This document shows, one piece after another, positions 42,167-50,587 of a DNA stretch of 64,000 nt. Origin of the DNA: Mycobacterium sp. GA-1841 (lineage in GTDB: Bacteria; Actinomycetota; Actinomycetes; Mycobacteriales; Mycobacteriaceae); the NCBI RefSeq assembly GCF_001954135.1, contig NZ_MBEQ01000073.1:1-64000 (forward strand), in the 5' to 3' direction. Position 1 is the first letter of the stretch. Every line of letters begins with the position of its first letter. The notes beneath the pieces were generated by a model. That model worked only from the letters and a program-made list of their open reading frames with translations. It did no database searches and was not told the origin of the DNA. The position numbers were made by a program, and so were the translations under genes.

Positions 42167-43255
42167 ATGGGAATTAACGTCGCCAGAATGGCCAGCCACA
42201 GCACCATTGCCGGTGTCCACGCCGTACTGCCGCCGCATCGGTACACCCAGGATGAAGTCACCCGAGCCCTGCTGGATCTTCCCGGCTATCCCGAGGTCGA
42301 GGACATGGTGCGGGCGCTGCACAAGAGCGCGAAAGTCAACAGCAGATATCTGGTTCTGCCAGTCGAGCGATATGCCGATCTCGATGACTTCGGCGAAACG
42401 AACCGGCTGTTCATCGAGCATGCCACCGAATTGGGTTGTGCCGCATTGTCCGGGGCGCTGGACGAAGCGGGCCTGCGCCCCGAGGACGTCGACCTCATCG
42501 TGACCACCACCGTCACCGGTGCCGCCGTGCCATCCCTGGACGCGCGGATCGCCGGCCGGCTCGGTCTGCGCCCGGACGTGCGCCGGATACCGATCTTCGG
42601 GTTGGGCTGCGTGGCCGGGGCCGCCGGCATCGCCCGGCTCAACGACTACCTGCGCGGCGCGCCCGACAAGGTGGCCGTCCTGGTGTCGGTGGAACTGTGT
42701 TCGCTGACCCGCAAACACAATCCGGCCATACCGACCCTGGTGGCCGGTGCGCTGTTCGGGGACGGCGCCGCCGCCGTCGTCGCGGTCGGCGAACAACGGG
42801 CCCGCCAACTCGATCCGTGCGGACCCGACGTGCTGGACTCGCGCAGCCACCTCTACCCGGATTCGTTGGACACCATGGGTTGGGACATCGGCAGCGATGG
42901 TTTCGAGATCGTGCTCAGCGCCGAGGTGCCGAGTTTCGTGGGCCGCTATCTCGGTGATGACGTCACCGGATTCCTTGATACCCATGGCATGTCGGTTGGC
43001 GATGTGGCCGCCTGGGTGAGCCATCCAGGCGGGCCGAAGGTGATCGAGGCGATCATCGATACCCTCGGATTGCCTGACGATGCGCTGGATTTGACCTGGC
43101 AGTCGCTGGCCGACGTCGGCAATCTTTCCTCGTCGTCGGTGCTGCACGTGCTGCGCGACACCATCCGTAAACGCCCCGAAACGGGCGCTCCGGGGGTGCT
43201 GATGGCCATGGGACCGGGCTTCTGCTCCGAACTCGTCCTGTTGCGTTGGCGCTGA
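42167..43255 (+). CDS. Type III polyketide synthase
   Basis: A 362-aa chalcone/stilbene synthase-fold homodimeric enzyme. The triad is Cys148 (FGLGCVAGA), His286 (WVSHPGGPK) and Asn319 (DVGNLSSSS); MAMGPGFCSELVLLRW is the C-terminal signature. Mycobacterial relatives (PKS10, PKS11, PKS18) extend long acyl-CoAs with malonyl-CoA to alkylpyrones or alkylresorcinols. The next two genes, a membrane methyltransferase and an FAD enzyme, match SrsB/SrsC-like tailoring steps, so the likely product is a methylated alkyl-quinone or resorcinol. An internal ATG at 42188 is an alternative start. Confidence 0.93.
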   Translation: MGINVARMASHSTIAGVHAVLPPHRYTQDEVTRALLDLPGYPEVEDMVRALHKSAKVNSRYLVLPVERYADLDDFGETNRLFIEHATELGCAALSGALDEAGLRPEDVDLIVTTTVTGAAVPSLDARIAGRLGLRPDVRRIPIFGLGCVAGAAGIARLNDYLRGAPDKVAVLVSVELCSLTRKHNPAIPTLVAGALFGDGAAAVVAVGEQRARQLDPCGPDVLDSRSHLYPDSLDTMGWDIGSDGFEIVLSAEVPSFVGRYLGDDVTGFLDTHGMSVGDVAAWVSHPGGPKVIEAIIDTLGLPDDALDLTWQSLADVGNLSSSSVLHVLRDTIRKRPETGAPGVLMAMGPGFCSELVLLRWR

Positions 43256-43764
43256 TGAAAGCCAAGAATTTTCTGGCGTTGATCGCCGTCGTCGCCGCCG
43301 AGCGGATTCTCGAGCTGGTGGTGTCCAAACGCAATCTGCGGTGGAGTATGTCCCAGGGCGGCCGCGAGTTCGGCGCCGGTCATTATCCGGTGATGGTGAC
43401 ACTGCACACCGGGTTGCTGGCCGGCGCGGTGCTGGAGGCGCGTCATCGCCGGCCGCGGCCGGTGCTCGGTCGGACGATGCTCGCGGTGGTGATCGCTGCC
43501 CAGGCCCTGCGCTGGTGGTGCATCACCACGCTCGGCAGACAATGGAATACCCGGGTGGTGGTGGTTCCGGGGGCGAAGCGCGTGGCCGGCGGCCCGTATC
43601 GGGTGCTGCCACATCCGAACTACGTGGCGGTGGTCACCGAGGGGGCCGCGTTGCCGTTGGCCGGCGGGGCCTGGATCACCGCCCTGGTGTTCACGATCGC
43701 TAACGCGGCATTGCTGCGAACCCGGATTCGGGTGGAAAACGAAGCGCTGCAAGGCCTGACGTGA
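43255..43764 (+). CDS. Isoprenylcysteine carboxyl methyltransferase-family membrane protein
   Basis: A 169-aa integral membrane protein with four to five helices and the ICMT-type C-terminal region: LGRQWNTRVVVVPGAKRVAGG, GPYRVLPHPNYVAVVTEG and RIRVENEAL, which bind SAM and substrate at the membrane face. In type III PKS operons such proteins methylate the alkylresorcinol phenol (SrsB-like, established for Streptomyces). ATG shares a base with the PKS stop (TGATG) and the end overlaps the FAD gene (GTGA). Confidence 0.9.
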   Translation: MKAKNFLALIAVVAAERILELVVSKRNLRWSMSQGGREFGAGHYPVMVTLHTGLLAGAVLEARHRRPRPVLGRTMLAVVIAAQALRWWCITTLGRQWNTRVVVVPGAKRVAGGPYRVLPHPNYVAVVTEGAALPLAGGAWITALVFTIANAALLRTRIRVENEALQGLT

Positions 43765-44786
43765 TCGATCTGCTCGTTGCCGGAGGCGGTCCGGCCGGGC
43801 TGGCCACCGCAGTGCACGCGGCGCGTGCCGGGCTGCAGGTCGTGGTGGTGGAGCGTCGTCGCGGACCGATCGACAAAGCCTGCGGCGAGGGGCTGATGCC
43901 GCACTCGGTGCGGCAGCTGCAGCAGCTCGGGGTGGAGATCGACGGACGAAGTTGCAGCGCCTTTTTCGGCATCCGTTACCTGGACGGGCGACACACCGCC
44001 GAGGCCAGGTTCCGTGACGGTGCCGGCCGGGGAGTGCGCCGGACCGTGCTGCACGCCGCGTTGTCGGAGGCGGCGCTATCGGCCGGCGTCGAAGTGGTGC
44101 ACGGCGAGGTGGGACCGGTGACTCAGGACGGGATCTCGGTGAGTGCTGCGGGTTTTCGGGCCCGCTATCTGGCCGCGGCTGACGGTCTGCATTCACCGAT
44201 CCGCCGCTCCCTGGGCCTCAGCGCCGGCGAAGGCCGACGCCGCCGCTGGGGTATCAGGCGCCATGTCCAGACCGCGCCGTGGTCCGATTGCGTCGAGGTG
44301 TACTGGGGCCGGAACGCCGAGGCGTATGTGACACCCGTGGGTGAGAGTTGCGTCGGGGTGGCGATCCTGACCTCGATGCGTGGCGGTTTCGACGAGCATC
44401 TGGCGGCGTTTCCGGTGCTGGCCGAGCGGATTCGCGGTCTCGAGCGCGGCCCCGACCGGGCCGCCGGGCCGCTACGGCAGAAGGTGCGCAGCCGGTGTGC
44501 CGGCCGGGTGCTGCTGGTCGGCGACGCGGCCGGGTATATCGACGCCCTCACCGGGGAAGGGATGGGCCTGGCGTTCGGGGCGGCCGAACTCCTGGTGAAC
44601 TGTGTGCGTGCCGACGGGCCCGACGATTACGACCGGCAATGGCGCGCGTTGACCCGGCGTTACCGGCTGTTGACCGCAGCACTGTTGCACGGGAGCGGTT
44701 TTCGTCCGGTGCGGGCCGGTATCACCCCGGTGTCGGCGGCGCTCCCGTCGGTGTTCGGCAGCGTCGTCAACGCACTGGGACGCTAG
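43761..44786 (+). CDS. FAD-dependent oxidoreductase, geranylgeranyl reductase/monooxygenase-like
   Basis: A 341-aa flavoprotein. LLVAGGGPAGLATAVHAARAG is the FAD GxGxxG fold, ACGEGLMPHSV the isoalloxazine contact loop, and VLLVGDAAGYIDALTGEGMG the second FAD motif. The fold covers geranylgeranyl reductases and aromatic hydroxylases; in a PKS operon hydroxylation of an alkylresorcinol to a quinol (SrsC-like) is the likely role. Its 3' end overlaps the converging permease gene by 20 bp. Confidence 0.9.
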   Translation: MIDLLVAGGGPAGLATAVHAARAGLQVVVVERRRGPIDKACGEGLMPHSVRQLQQLGVEIDGRSCSAFFGIRYLDGRHTAEARFRDGAGRGVRRTVLHAALSEAALSAGVEVVHGEVGPVTQDGISVSAAGFRARYLAAADGLHSPIRRSLGLSAGEGRRRRWGIRRHVQTAPWSDCVEVYWGRNAEAYVTPVGESCVGVAILTSMRGGFDEHLAAFPVLAERIRGLERGPDRAAGPLRQKVRSRCAGRVLLVGDAAGYIDALTGEGMGLAFGAAELLVNCVRADGPDDYDRQWRALTRRYRLLTAALLHGSGFRPVRAGITPVSAALPSVFGSVVNALGR

Positions 44787-46041
44787 GTCGCAAACGGTCA
44801 CCGAGGTACTCCAACGACTGCATACCGTGGAAGACCAGCAGTGCGGCGATCGAGCCGAGCGCGATGCCGGTGAACGTCAATGGCCCCAACTGCCAGGTGA
44901 AGTCGGCGATCCCGATGATCAGCGGAATGGCCGCGGTCATCTGGTTGACGGGCTTCGAGAAATCGACGTGATTGGTCAGCCAGATCCGAACGCCCAGGAT
45001 GCCGACCAGTCCGTAGAGCACGATCGTGGCGCCACCCAGCACACCCGGCGGGATCGCCGAGATCGCGGCCCCGACCTTGGGGCACAACGACAATGCGATC
45101 GCCACGATCGCGGCGACCCAGTAGGCGGCGGTGGAGTAGACCCGGGTTGCCGCCATCACCCCGATGTTCTCGGCGTAGGTGGTGGTGGCCGACCCGCCGC
45201 CGGCGCCGGCCAGCACGGTGGCCACGCCGTCGGCGGCCAGCGCCCGGCCGATCAGCGGGTCCAGGTCGGTGTCGGTCATCTGACCCACCGACTTGACGTG
45301 ACCGATGTTCTCGGCGATCAGGGCGATCACGGCCGGCAGGAACAGCGGCAACACCGCCAGGCTGAACGTCGGAGTCTGGAACTCGGGCAGGCCCAGCCAC
45401 GGTGCGGCCGTGATCTTCGACGTGTCCACCTCACCGAGAAACAGTGCCAGCAGATAACCGATGAGGACCGCGCCGAAGATGGCCAGTCGGCCGATCAACC
45501 CTTTGAAGAACGCCAGCGTGACGACCAGCAGCACCAGCGTCACCAGGCCGACCAGTGGGCCCTTCTCGAAATTGTCCTTGGCGGCCGGGGCCAGGTTGAA
45601 ACCGATCAATGCCACGATCGCTCCCGTGACGACCGGGGGCAGGGCCAGGTCGATCCAGCGGGTGCCGACCAGGTGGACCACCGCGCCGATCAGGATCAAC
45701 AGGAGTCCGATCATGATCAGGCCGCCCAGAGCGCTGCCCGTGCCGTGGGCGGCTCCCGCGGCGAGTACCGGGGCGATCACCGCGAAGCTCGATCCGAGGT
45801 AACTCGGCAACCGGTTGCCGGTGATGAGCAAGAACAGAATGGTGCCGATGCCGGAGAACAGCAGAGTGGTGGCCGGCGGGAAGCCGGTGAGCACCGGGAC
45901 CAGGAACGTGGCGCCGAACATGGCCACCACGTGCTGGGCACCGATACCGATCGTGCTGGCCCAGTCGAGGCGTTCCCCGGGGGCGACGACGAAATCGTCG
46001 TCGGTGCGGGTTTCGACGTATTTCCAACTCAGCGGAATCAC
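44767..46041 (-). CDS. Uracil/xanthine permease (NCS2 family)
   Basis: A 424-aa membrane transporter with about 14 helices in the NAT/NCS2 fold. QHVVAMFGATFLVPVLTG is the TM1 family motif, and ENIGHVKSVGQMT, the conserved substrate-site region, contains the Glu that binds uracil in UraA. GGGSATTTYAENIGVMAATRV is the second signature region. GTG start at 46041 with no clear ribosome site. It probably imports uracil. Confidence 0.93.
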   Translation of the reverse strand: MIPLSWKYVETRTDDDFVVAPGERLDWASTIGIGAQHVVAMFGATFLVPVLTGFPPATTLLFSGIGTILFLLITGNRLPSYLGSSFAVIAPVLAAGAAHGTGSALGGLIMIGLLLILIGAVVHLVGTRWIDLALPPVVTGAIVALIGFNLAPAAKDNFEKGPLVGLVTLVLLVVTLAFFKGLIGRLAIFGAVLIGYLLALFLGEVDTSKITAAPWLGLPEFQTPTFSLAVLPLFLPAVIALIAENIGHVKSVGQMTDTDLDPLIGRALAADGVATVLAGAGGGSATTTYAENIGVMAATRVYSTAAYWVAAIVAIALSLCPKVGAAISAIPPGVLGGATIVLYGLVGILGVRIWLTNHVDFSKPVNQMTAAIPLIIGIADFTWQLGPLTFTGIALGSIAALLVFHGMQSLEYLGDRLRPSVPVR

Positions 46042-46094
46042 GATTAGTGACTACACACCATGAGCGGCTGCCGCGCACGTGGACGGCGGCCAGC

Positions 46095-47351
46095 TCATTT
46101 CTGAGGCCGTTTATCGCCGGGCTGGCGGCGGCGAAGTCCATAGATCACCACACCGGCCGTCACCACGGCCAGGCCGGTGAGCGCCGAACCGAGAGGGAGG
46201 GCGAAGGCCAGCAGTACGCAGCCGGCCAGGCCCACCGCCGGGGTGATGCGTCGACGGACGAGTGGCTCCAATGTCCACGCCGACGCATTGGCGATCGCGT
46301 AATACACCAGCACCGCGAACGACGAAAACCCGATCGCGCCACGAAGATCCACGGTCGCGGCCAAAATCGCCACCACGACGCCCACCGACACCTCGGCCCG
46401 GTGGGGCACGTTGAACCGGGGGTGCACGGCGGCCAGCCGGTGCGGCAGGTGATGGTCGCGGGCCATCGCCAGGGTGGTGCGCGATACCCCGAGGATCAAG
46501 GCCAGCAGCGAGCCCAGGGCTGCGATCGCCGCCCCGGCCCGCACCACCGGCTGCCACTGCGACAAACCGGCCGCGGCCACCGCATCGGCCAACGGCGCCG
46601 ACGCCGTGGCCAACCCGGCCCCGCCGAGCACCGAGAGCGCAGCCACGGCCACCACCGCATAGAGCACCAGGGCGATTCCCAACGCGATCGGGATCGCCCT
46701 GGGAATCGTGCGCGCCGGGTCCCGGACTTCTTCGCCCAACGTCGCGATCCGGGCGTAGCCGGCGAACGCGAAGAACAACAGCCCCGCGGCCTGTAGGACG
46801 CCGGCTGCGCTGACATCGTCACCGAGTGCCAAACGGGCCGAATCGGCCGCACCGGAACCGGTGATGATCACCACGACCGCGGCCAGGACCGCCAGCACGC
46901 AGGCCACGATGATGCGGGTGAGAAGCGCGGACTTCTGGATTCCGGCATAGTTCACCGCTGTCAGTGCCACCACCGCCGCGACCGCCACCGCATGCGCCGC
47001 CGACGGCCAGACATACAGTCCGACCGTCAACGCCATGGCCGCACACGATGCGGTCTTCCCGACGATGAAACTCCAGCCGGCCGTGTAACCCCAGAACTCA
47101 CCGAGCCGTTCCCGTCCGTACACATACGTTCCGCCGGACTGCGGATAGCGGGCGGCCAGCCGAGCCGAGGAGGTCGCGTTGCAGTACGCCACCACCGCGG
47201 CCACGGCGAGACCGATGAGCAGCCCGCTGCCGGCCGCGCTTGCGGCTGGGGCCAGGGCGGCGAAAATGCCTGCGCCCACCATTGATCCAAGGCCGATCAC
47301 GACGGCATCGGTTGTGCCGAGACGACGTTGCAGCCCGCCGGGCGTGGTCAC
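46095..47351 (-). CDS. APC-superfamily amino acid permease
   Basis: A 418-aa permease. LGTTDAVVIGLGSMVGAGIFA is the TM1 GxGxG substrate motif, YPQSGGTYVYGRERLG the TM3 start, and FAFAGYARIATLGEEVRDP the TM6 region. It is shorter than the 518-aa permease at 18202 and belongs to a different APC branch. GTG 47351 is used because it starts 10 bp after the thioesterase stop; GTG 47396 would overlap that gene by 35 bp. The substrate is unknown. Confidence 0.88.
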   Translation of the reverse strand: MTTPGGLQRRLGTTDAVVIGLGSMVGAGIFAALAPAASAAGSGLLIGLAVAAVVAYCNATSSARLAARYPQSGGTYVYGRERLGEFWGYTAGWSFIVGKTASCAAMALTVGLYVWPSAAHAVAVAAVVALTAVNYAGIQKSALLTRIIVACVLAVLAAVVVIITGSGAADSARLALGDDVSAAGVLQAAGLLFFAFAGYARIATLGEEVRDPARTIPRAIPIALGIALVLYAVVAVAALSVLGGAGLATASAPLADAVAAAGLSQWQPVVRAGAAIAALGSLLALILGVSRTTLAMARDHHLPHRLAAVHPRFNVPHRAEVSVGVVVAILAATVDLRGAIGFSSFAVLVYYAIANASAWTLEPLVRRRITPAVGLAGCVLLAFALPLGSALTGLAVVTAGVVIYGLRRRQPGDKRPQK

Positions 47352-47361
47352 CTCCGCGATA

Positions 47362-47967
47362 TTAGGGCGCAGCCACCCGCGGATGAAAGAACACACCCTC
47401 GGCCCGAACCGTGATGCCGTCGGGGGTGGCGAGGTGCCCGACGGCGAAGGTCTTCACCCCCTCGACACGGTCGATGTGTGCCTCGGCGCGAAGCGGGCCG
47501 AGTCGGGTGCCGGCTTCGTAGCGGAGCGTAAGCGTTCCGGTCACGGCGGGCTGCCCGGGCTTGTGCGCGGTGGCACCGAGAATGTGATCGAGAAGAAGCG
47601 CGCAGATTCCACCGTGGACATGGCCGGCCGGCCCCTCGTAGACGGCGCCGAGGGTGAGCTCGGCCCAGACTCGGCCGTCGGATTCGTGGTGGACCACCAA
47701 TGGGGGAGCCAGGGCGTTGCGCACACCGATGACCGCATTTCCCCAGGTGAGCGAGCGGCCATCAGGGGTTTGTGGGATACCGAAGGAGCCTGGGATCAGC
47801 GACCGGCTGAGTTCGTCGGCGACCGCATCGATCTTTGCCGTGGCGGACACGATGCCGTCGCGGTCGACGCGGCTGCGGATGGTCACGTCGACGAGACGAC
47901 GAACAGAGGCAGTCAGGGCGGCGTAAAGCGCCTCGGGCACATCGGTTCCGGGGTCGTCGAGTCCCAT
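47362..47967 (-). CDS. PaaI-family (hotdog-fold) thioesterase
   Basis: A 201-aa acyl-CoA thioesterase-like protein. VYEGPAGHVHGGICALLLDHILG contains the HGG...D active-site helix of the hotdog fold, and ATPDGITVRAEGVFFHP is the closing strand pair. An N-terminal extension of about 80 residues precedes the domain, as in mycobacterial members. It diverges from a PadR regulator and may be under its control. The substrate is unknown; the nearby steroid-type genes suggest an acyl-CoA intermediate. Confidence 0.88.
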   Translation of the reverse strand: MGLDDPGTDVPEALYAALTASVRRLVDVTIRSRVDRDGIVSATAKIDAVADELSRSLIPGSFGIPQTPDGRSLTWGNAVIGVRNALAPPLVVHHESDGRVWAELTLGAVYEGPAGHVHGGICALLLDHILGATAHKPGQPAVTGTLTLRYEAGTRLGPLRAEAHIDRVEGVKTFAVGHLATPDGITVRAEGVFFHPRVAAP

Positions 47968-48090
47968 CGGTCTCCGTCTCTGAGTGGTTCTCTGACCAGG
48001 TTCGTCGAGCCGGCTACCGGGTGCAACGGCGCCTCCCGGCCAGTGGTTGGTCCGAGGCGACCCTGTGACCTCGGTTGTTACCCTTGAGCA
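47968..48090. promoter_or_regulatory. Divergent intergenic region between thioesterase and PadR genes
   Basis: These 123 bp should contain both promoters and the PadR operator. A loose inverted repeat TGGT-N6-ACCA is present near 47982, and CCTCGGTTGTTACCC lies just before the PadR start. Neither is a clear match to the ATGT-N8-ACAT type of PadR site. Confidence 0.3.
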
Positions 48091-48756
48091 GTGGGGAACC
48101 CCGAGCCGACAGCCAAGCCAGCGCTTGCCGCGACGAGCTGGGCGTTGCTCGGGCTGCTGTCGTATGAGACCGAGCTGTCCGGTTACGACATCCGCAAATG
48201 GATCGACTGGAGCATGCGGTTCTACTACGGCAGCCCGGCTTACAGCCAGATCTACTCCGAGCTGAAGAAACTGGAAAAGCTGGGCTATCTGACCTCGCGA
48301 GTCGATGGCACCGGTACGCGCAATCGTCGTCTGTACAAGATCACCGAAGCCGGCCTGGAGGCTGTCACCCGCTGGGCGCGGGAAGCTCCGGTCGAACCCC
48401 CGACGCTGAAGCATCCGGCGATACTCCGCGTCACGTTGGGGCATCTCAGCGACCCGGTTGCGCTCAAGAAGATGCTGCAGGAGCACATCGCCTACGTCGA
48501 CGAGATGCAACGCGATGCGGCCAAGGAAGCAAAGTGGGCCGGCGCCGATGCATCCTGGGCGTATGCCAAGGTTGCCTTGGATTGGGCGGCTCGCTACTAC
48601 GCGTCCGAGCGGGAACTCACGTTGCAGCTGATCAAGGACCTCGACGACGCCGAGGCCACATTCCCGAAAGTGGCTGAGGGCGCGAAGGTTCCGTGGCCGG
48701 ATGCGTCGTATTGGTACGAGATCGAGAGGAAATTCGACGCCGAAGACGTCGAATAG
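48091..48756 (+). CDS. PadR-family transcriptional regulator
   Basis: A 221-aa regulator. Residues 14-90 are the PadR winged helix (LLSYETELSGYDIRKWIDWS, YSQIYSELKKLEKLGYL, YKITEAGLEAVTRW), followed by a long C-terminal dimerisation helix domain (about 115-200), the full-length PadR subtype 2. GTG start. It lies between the thioesterase (divergent) and kstD (convergent). A PadR regulator has been described for a C-19 steroid cluster of M. smegmatis (recalled), so control of the adjacent steroid-type genes is plausible. Confidence 0.9.
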   Translation: MGNPEPTAKPALAATSWALLGLLSYETELSGYDIRKWIDWSMRFYYGSPAYSQIYSELKKLEKLGYLTSRVDGTGTRNRRLYKITEAGLEAVTRWAREAPVEPPTLKHPAILRVTLGHLSDPVALKKMLQEHIAYVDEMQRDAAKEAKWAGADASWAYAKVALDWAARYYASERELTLQLIKDLDDAEATFPKVAEGAKVPWPDASYWYEIERKFDAEDVE

Positions 48757-48781
48757 CCCCCGTTCATCCGTCTTTCGCCGG

Positions 48782-50485
48782 CTACTTCGCGGCGGCGTCG
48801 AGCGCGGCGATGTAGCCGTAGACCAGTCCTTGCGCGATCGTCGCGCCCGCACCCGGGTATCGGTTGCCGAAGGCGTTGGCGGCGGTGTTGCCGATCGCGT
48901 ACAGGCCGGCGATCACCGTGCCGTCCTCGCGCAGCACGCGGGCCTTGTCGTCAGCACGGAGGCCACCGCAGGTCCCGAGATCGCTGAGCACCATCTTGAC
49001 CGCGTAGAACGGGCCTTTGACCAACGGACGCAGGTTCGGGTTGGGCGTGATCGTCGGGTCGCCGTAGTAGCGGTCATAGGCGCTGCGGCCCCGCTCGAAG
49101 TCGGGATCCTCTCCGGCGTACGCGTTTTCGTTGAAGCGGGTCACCGTCGCGGACAACTCGTCGGCAGGCACCTGCATCTTGTCCGCCAACTCGGTGAAAC
49201 TGTCCGCGCGGACGGCAATTCCGGCGTCATACCACTTCTGCGGGATCGGCATACGCGGAAACAGTTCGGCGGCAAAGAGATAGCTGTTGCGGTACTGCTG
49301 GTCAAAGACGATCCACATGCTCTCCACCGGCGTGCCGGCCGCTTCCAGGCGCATGACGCGTTGACCGAAGCTCATGTAGTCGGCCGACTCGTTGGCGAAC
49401 CGGCGACCGGACTGGTCGACGATGAATGATCCCGGCAGTGATCGCTCGGCCAACATCACCGCCGGGGCGGCGTCCGGTAGCGGCGCGACCGCAGGGAACC
49501 ACCACGACTGATCCATCAATGCGATGTCCGCGCCGACTTCCTGGCCGATACGGATGGCATCGCCGGTGTTGGATTCCGCGCCGAGGCTGAGATTGCGCCC
49601 GAGGGACTCGGATTGGAACTTCCAGCGCATGTCCATGTGGTGATCGAAGCCGCCGGCCGCGAGCACGACGCCGCGGCGGGCGGTGACGGTGAAACTGTCG
49701 CCGCCGTGCTCGACAACGGCCCCGGTGACCCGATCGCCCTCGGTGACCAGTTCGGTCAGTGACGTGTCGAGCCAGATCGGGATTCCGGCGCGAATCGCCC
49801 CGGCGAACAAACCGGCGGCCAGGGCCTGTCCGCCGGCGGCGTACCGCCGGCCCAGCGCCAGGCCGCCCACACCCTGTGCCAGCCGCTTGATGACGGTAGC
49901 CAGTCCCTTGCGCGGCACCCGGCTCATCAGGTTCAGCCAGCGGTAGTCGGCACCGGTGGTCGGCATCGGGATGTTGGCCTCCATCACCCCGGGCCGCAGG
50001 TCGGACAGGTACTCACCGAGGATCGCGGTGTCGAGCGGGCGGCATTCACACGTGCGTCCCGCTGCCGATCCGCCAGGTGCTTCCGGGTGGTAGTCGGAGT
50101 ACTCCTTGGCCCAGAACAGCTTCATCGGTGTGGTACGGCGCAGCATCTCAACCGTCGCGGGCAGGCTGTCGAGGTAGGCGGCCGAACGCTCCCGGGGCGC
50201 GGTATCCCCGACGAGTGATTCCAGATACGTGCGGGCCCTCGGTGCGGGATCGGCGCCGCCGCATTCCTCGATCACCGGGCTGGCCGGCAGCCAGAGCGCA
50301 CCACCCGAACGTGCGGTCGAACCGCCGACGTACGAGGACTTCTCGATGACGAGGACGGACAATCCCTGCTCGTGAGCGGCCAGGGCGGCGGCGAGACCGG
50401 TGCCCGACCCGACGACGAGCAGGTCGACTTCGGTGGCGGCGACGGTCAGGCCGGCAGGGATGGTCTGGTGGCTGGTGGCGGTCAC
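48782..50485 (-). CDS. kstD: 3-Ketosteroid delta-1-dehydrogenase-type FAD enzyme
   Basis: A 567-aa flavoprotein of the KstD/succinate dehydrogenase family that introduces the C1-C2 double bond in the steroid A ring. VDLLVVGSGTGLAAALAAHE is the FAD fold, VGGSTARSGGALWLPASP the conserved loop after it, and GNTAANAFGNRYPGAGATIAQG the C-terminal FAD signature of KstD proteins. Length agrees with the family (about 510-570). It diverges from the KshA gene across a 102-bp region with an inverted repeat. Family certain, exact substrate not. Confidence 0.9.
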   Translation of the reverse strand: MTATSHQTIPAGLTVAATEVDLLVVGSGTGLAAALAAHEQGLSVLVIEKSSYVGGSTARSGGALWLPASPVIEECGGADPAPRARTYLESLVGDTAPRERSAAYLDSLPATVEMLRRTTPMKLFWAKEYSDYHPEAPGGSAAGRTCECRPLDTAILGEYLSDLRPGVMEANIPMPTTGADYRWLNLMSRVPRKGLATVIKRLAQGVGGLALGRRYAAGGQALAAGLFAGAIRAGIPIWLDTSLTELVTEGDRVTGAVVEHGGDSFTVTARRGVVLAAGGFDHHMDMRWKFQSESLGRNLSLGAESNTGDAIRIGQEVGADIALMDQSWWFPAVAPLPDAAPAVMLAERSLPGSFIVDQSGRRFANESADYMSFGQRVMRLEAAGTPVESMWIVFDQQYRNSYLFAAELFPRMPIPQKWYDAGIAVRADSFTELADKMQVPADELSATVTRFNENAYAGEDPDFERGRSAYDRYYGDPTITPNPNLRPLVKGPFYAVKMVLSDLGTCGGLRADDKARVLREDGTVIAGLYAIGNTAANAFGNRYPGAGATIAQGLVYGYIAALDAAAK

Positions 50486-50526
50486 GACCCGACGTTAGAG
50501 CGGTGACCGGCCATCGGTGAATCCAC

Positions 50527-50544
50527 TGTCCTGATGAGTGGACA
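50527..50544. promoter_or_regulatory. Putative operator TGTCC-N8-GGACA between kstD and kshA
   Basis: A perfect 5-bp inverted repeat with an 8-bp spacer midway between two divergent steroid-type genes. It does not fit the recalled KstR consensus (TnnAACnnGTTnnA) or the KstR2 type, so a different regulator, such as the local TetR or PadR protein, would have to bind it. Confidence 0.45.
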
Positions 50545-50587
50545 ACTGACCTTTCTGCATGCCCGTTACCGCAGTTCAATGTGAGCC

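Noticed and set aside
42137..43402. 421-codon minus-strand frame across the type III PKS gene
   Set aside because: Antisense shadow; the PKS triad is intact on the plus strand.
44827..46047. 406-codon plus-strand frame across the uracil permease
   Set aside because: Asp/Gln/Arg/His-rich antisense reading of membrane helices, no motif.
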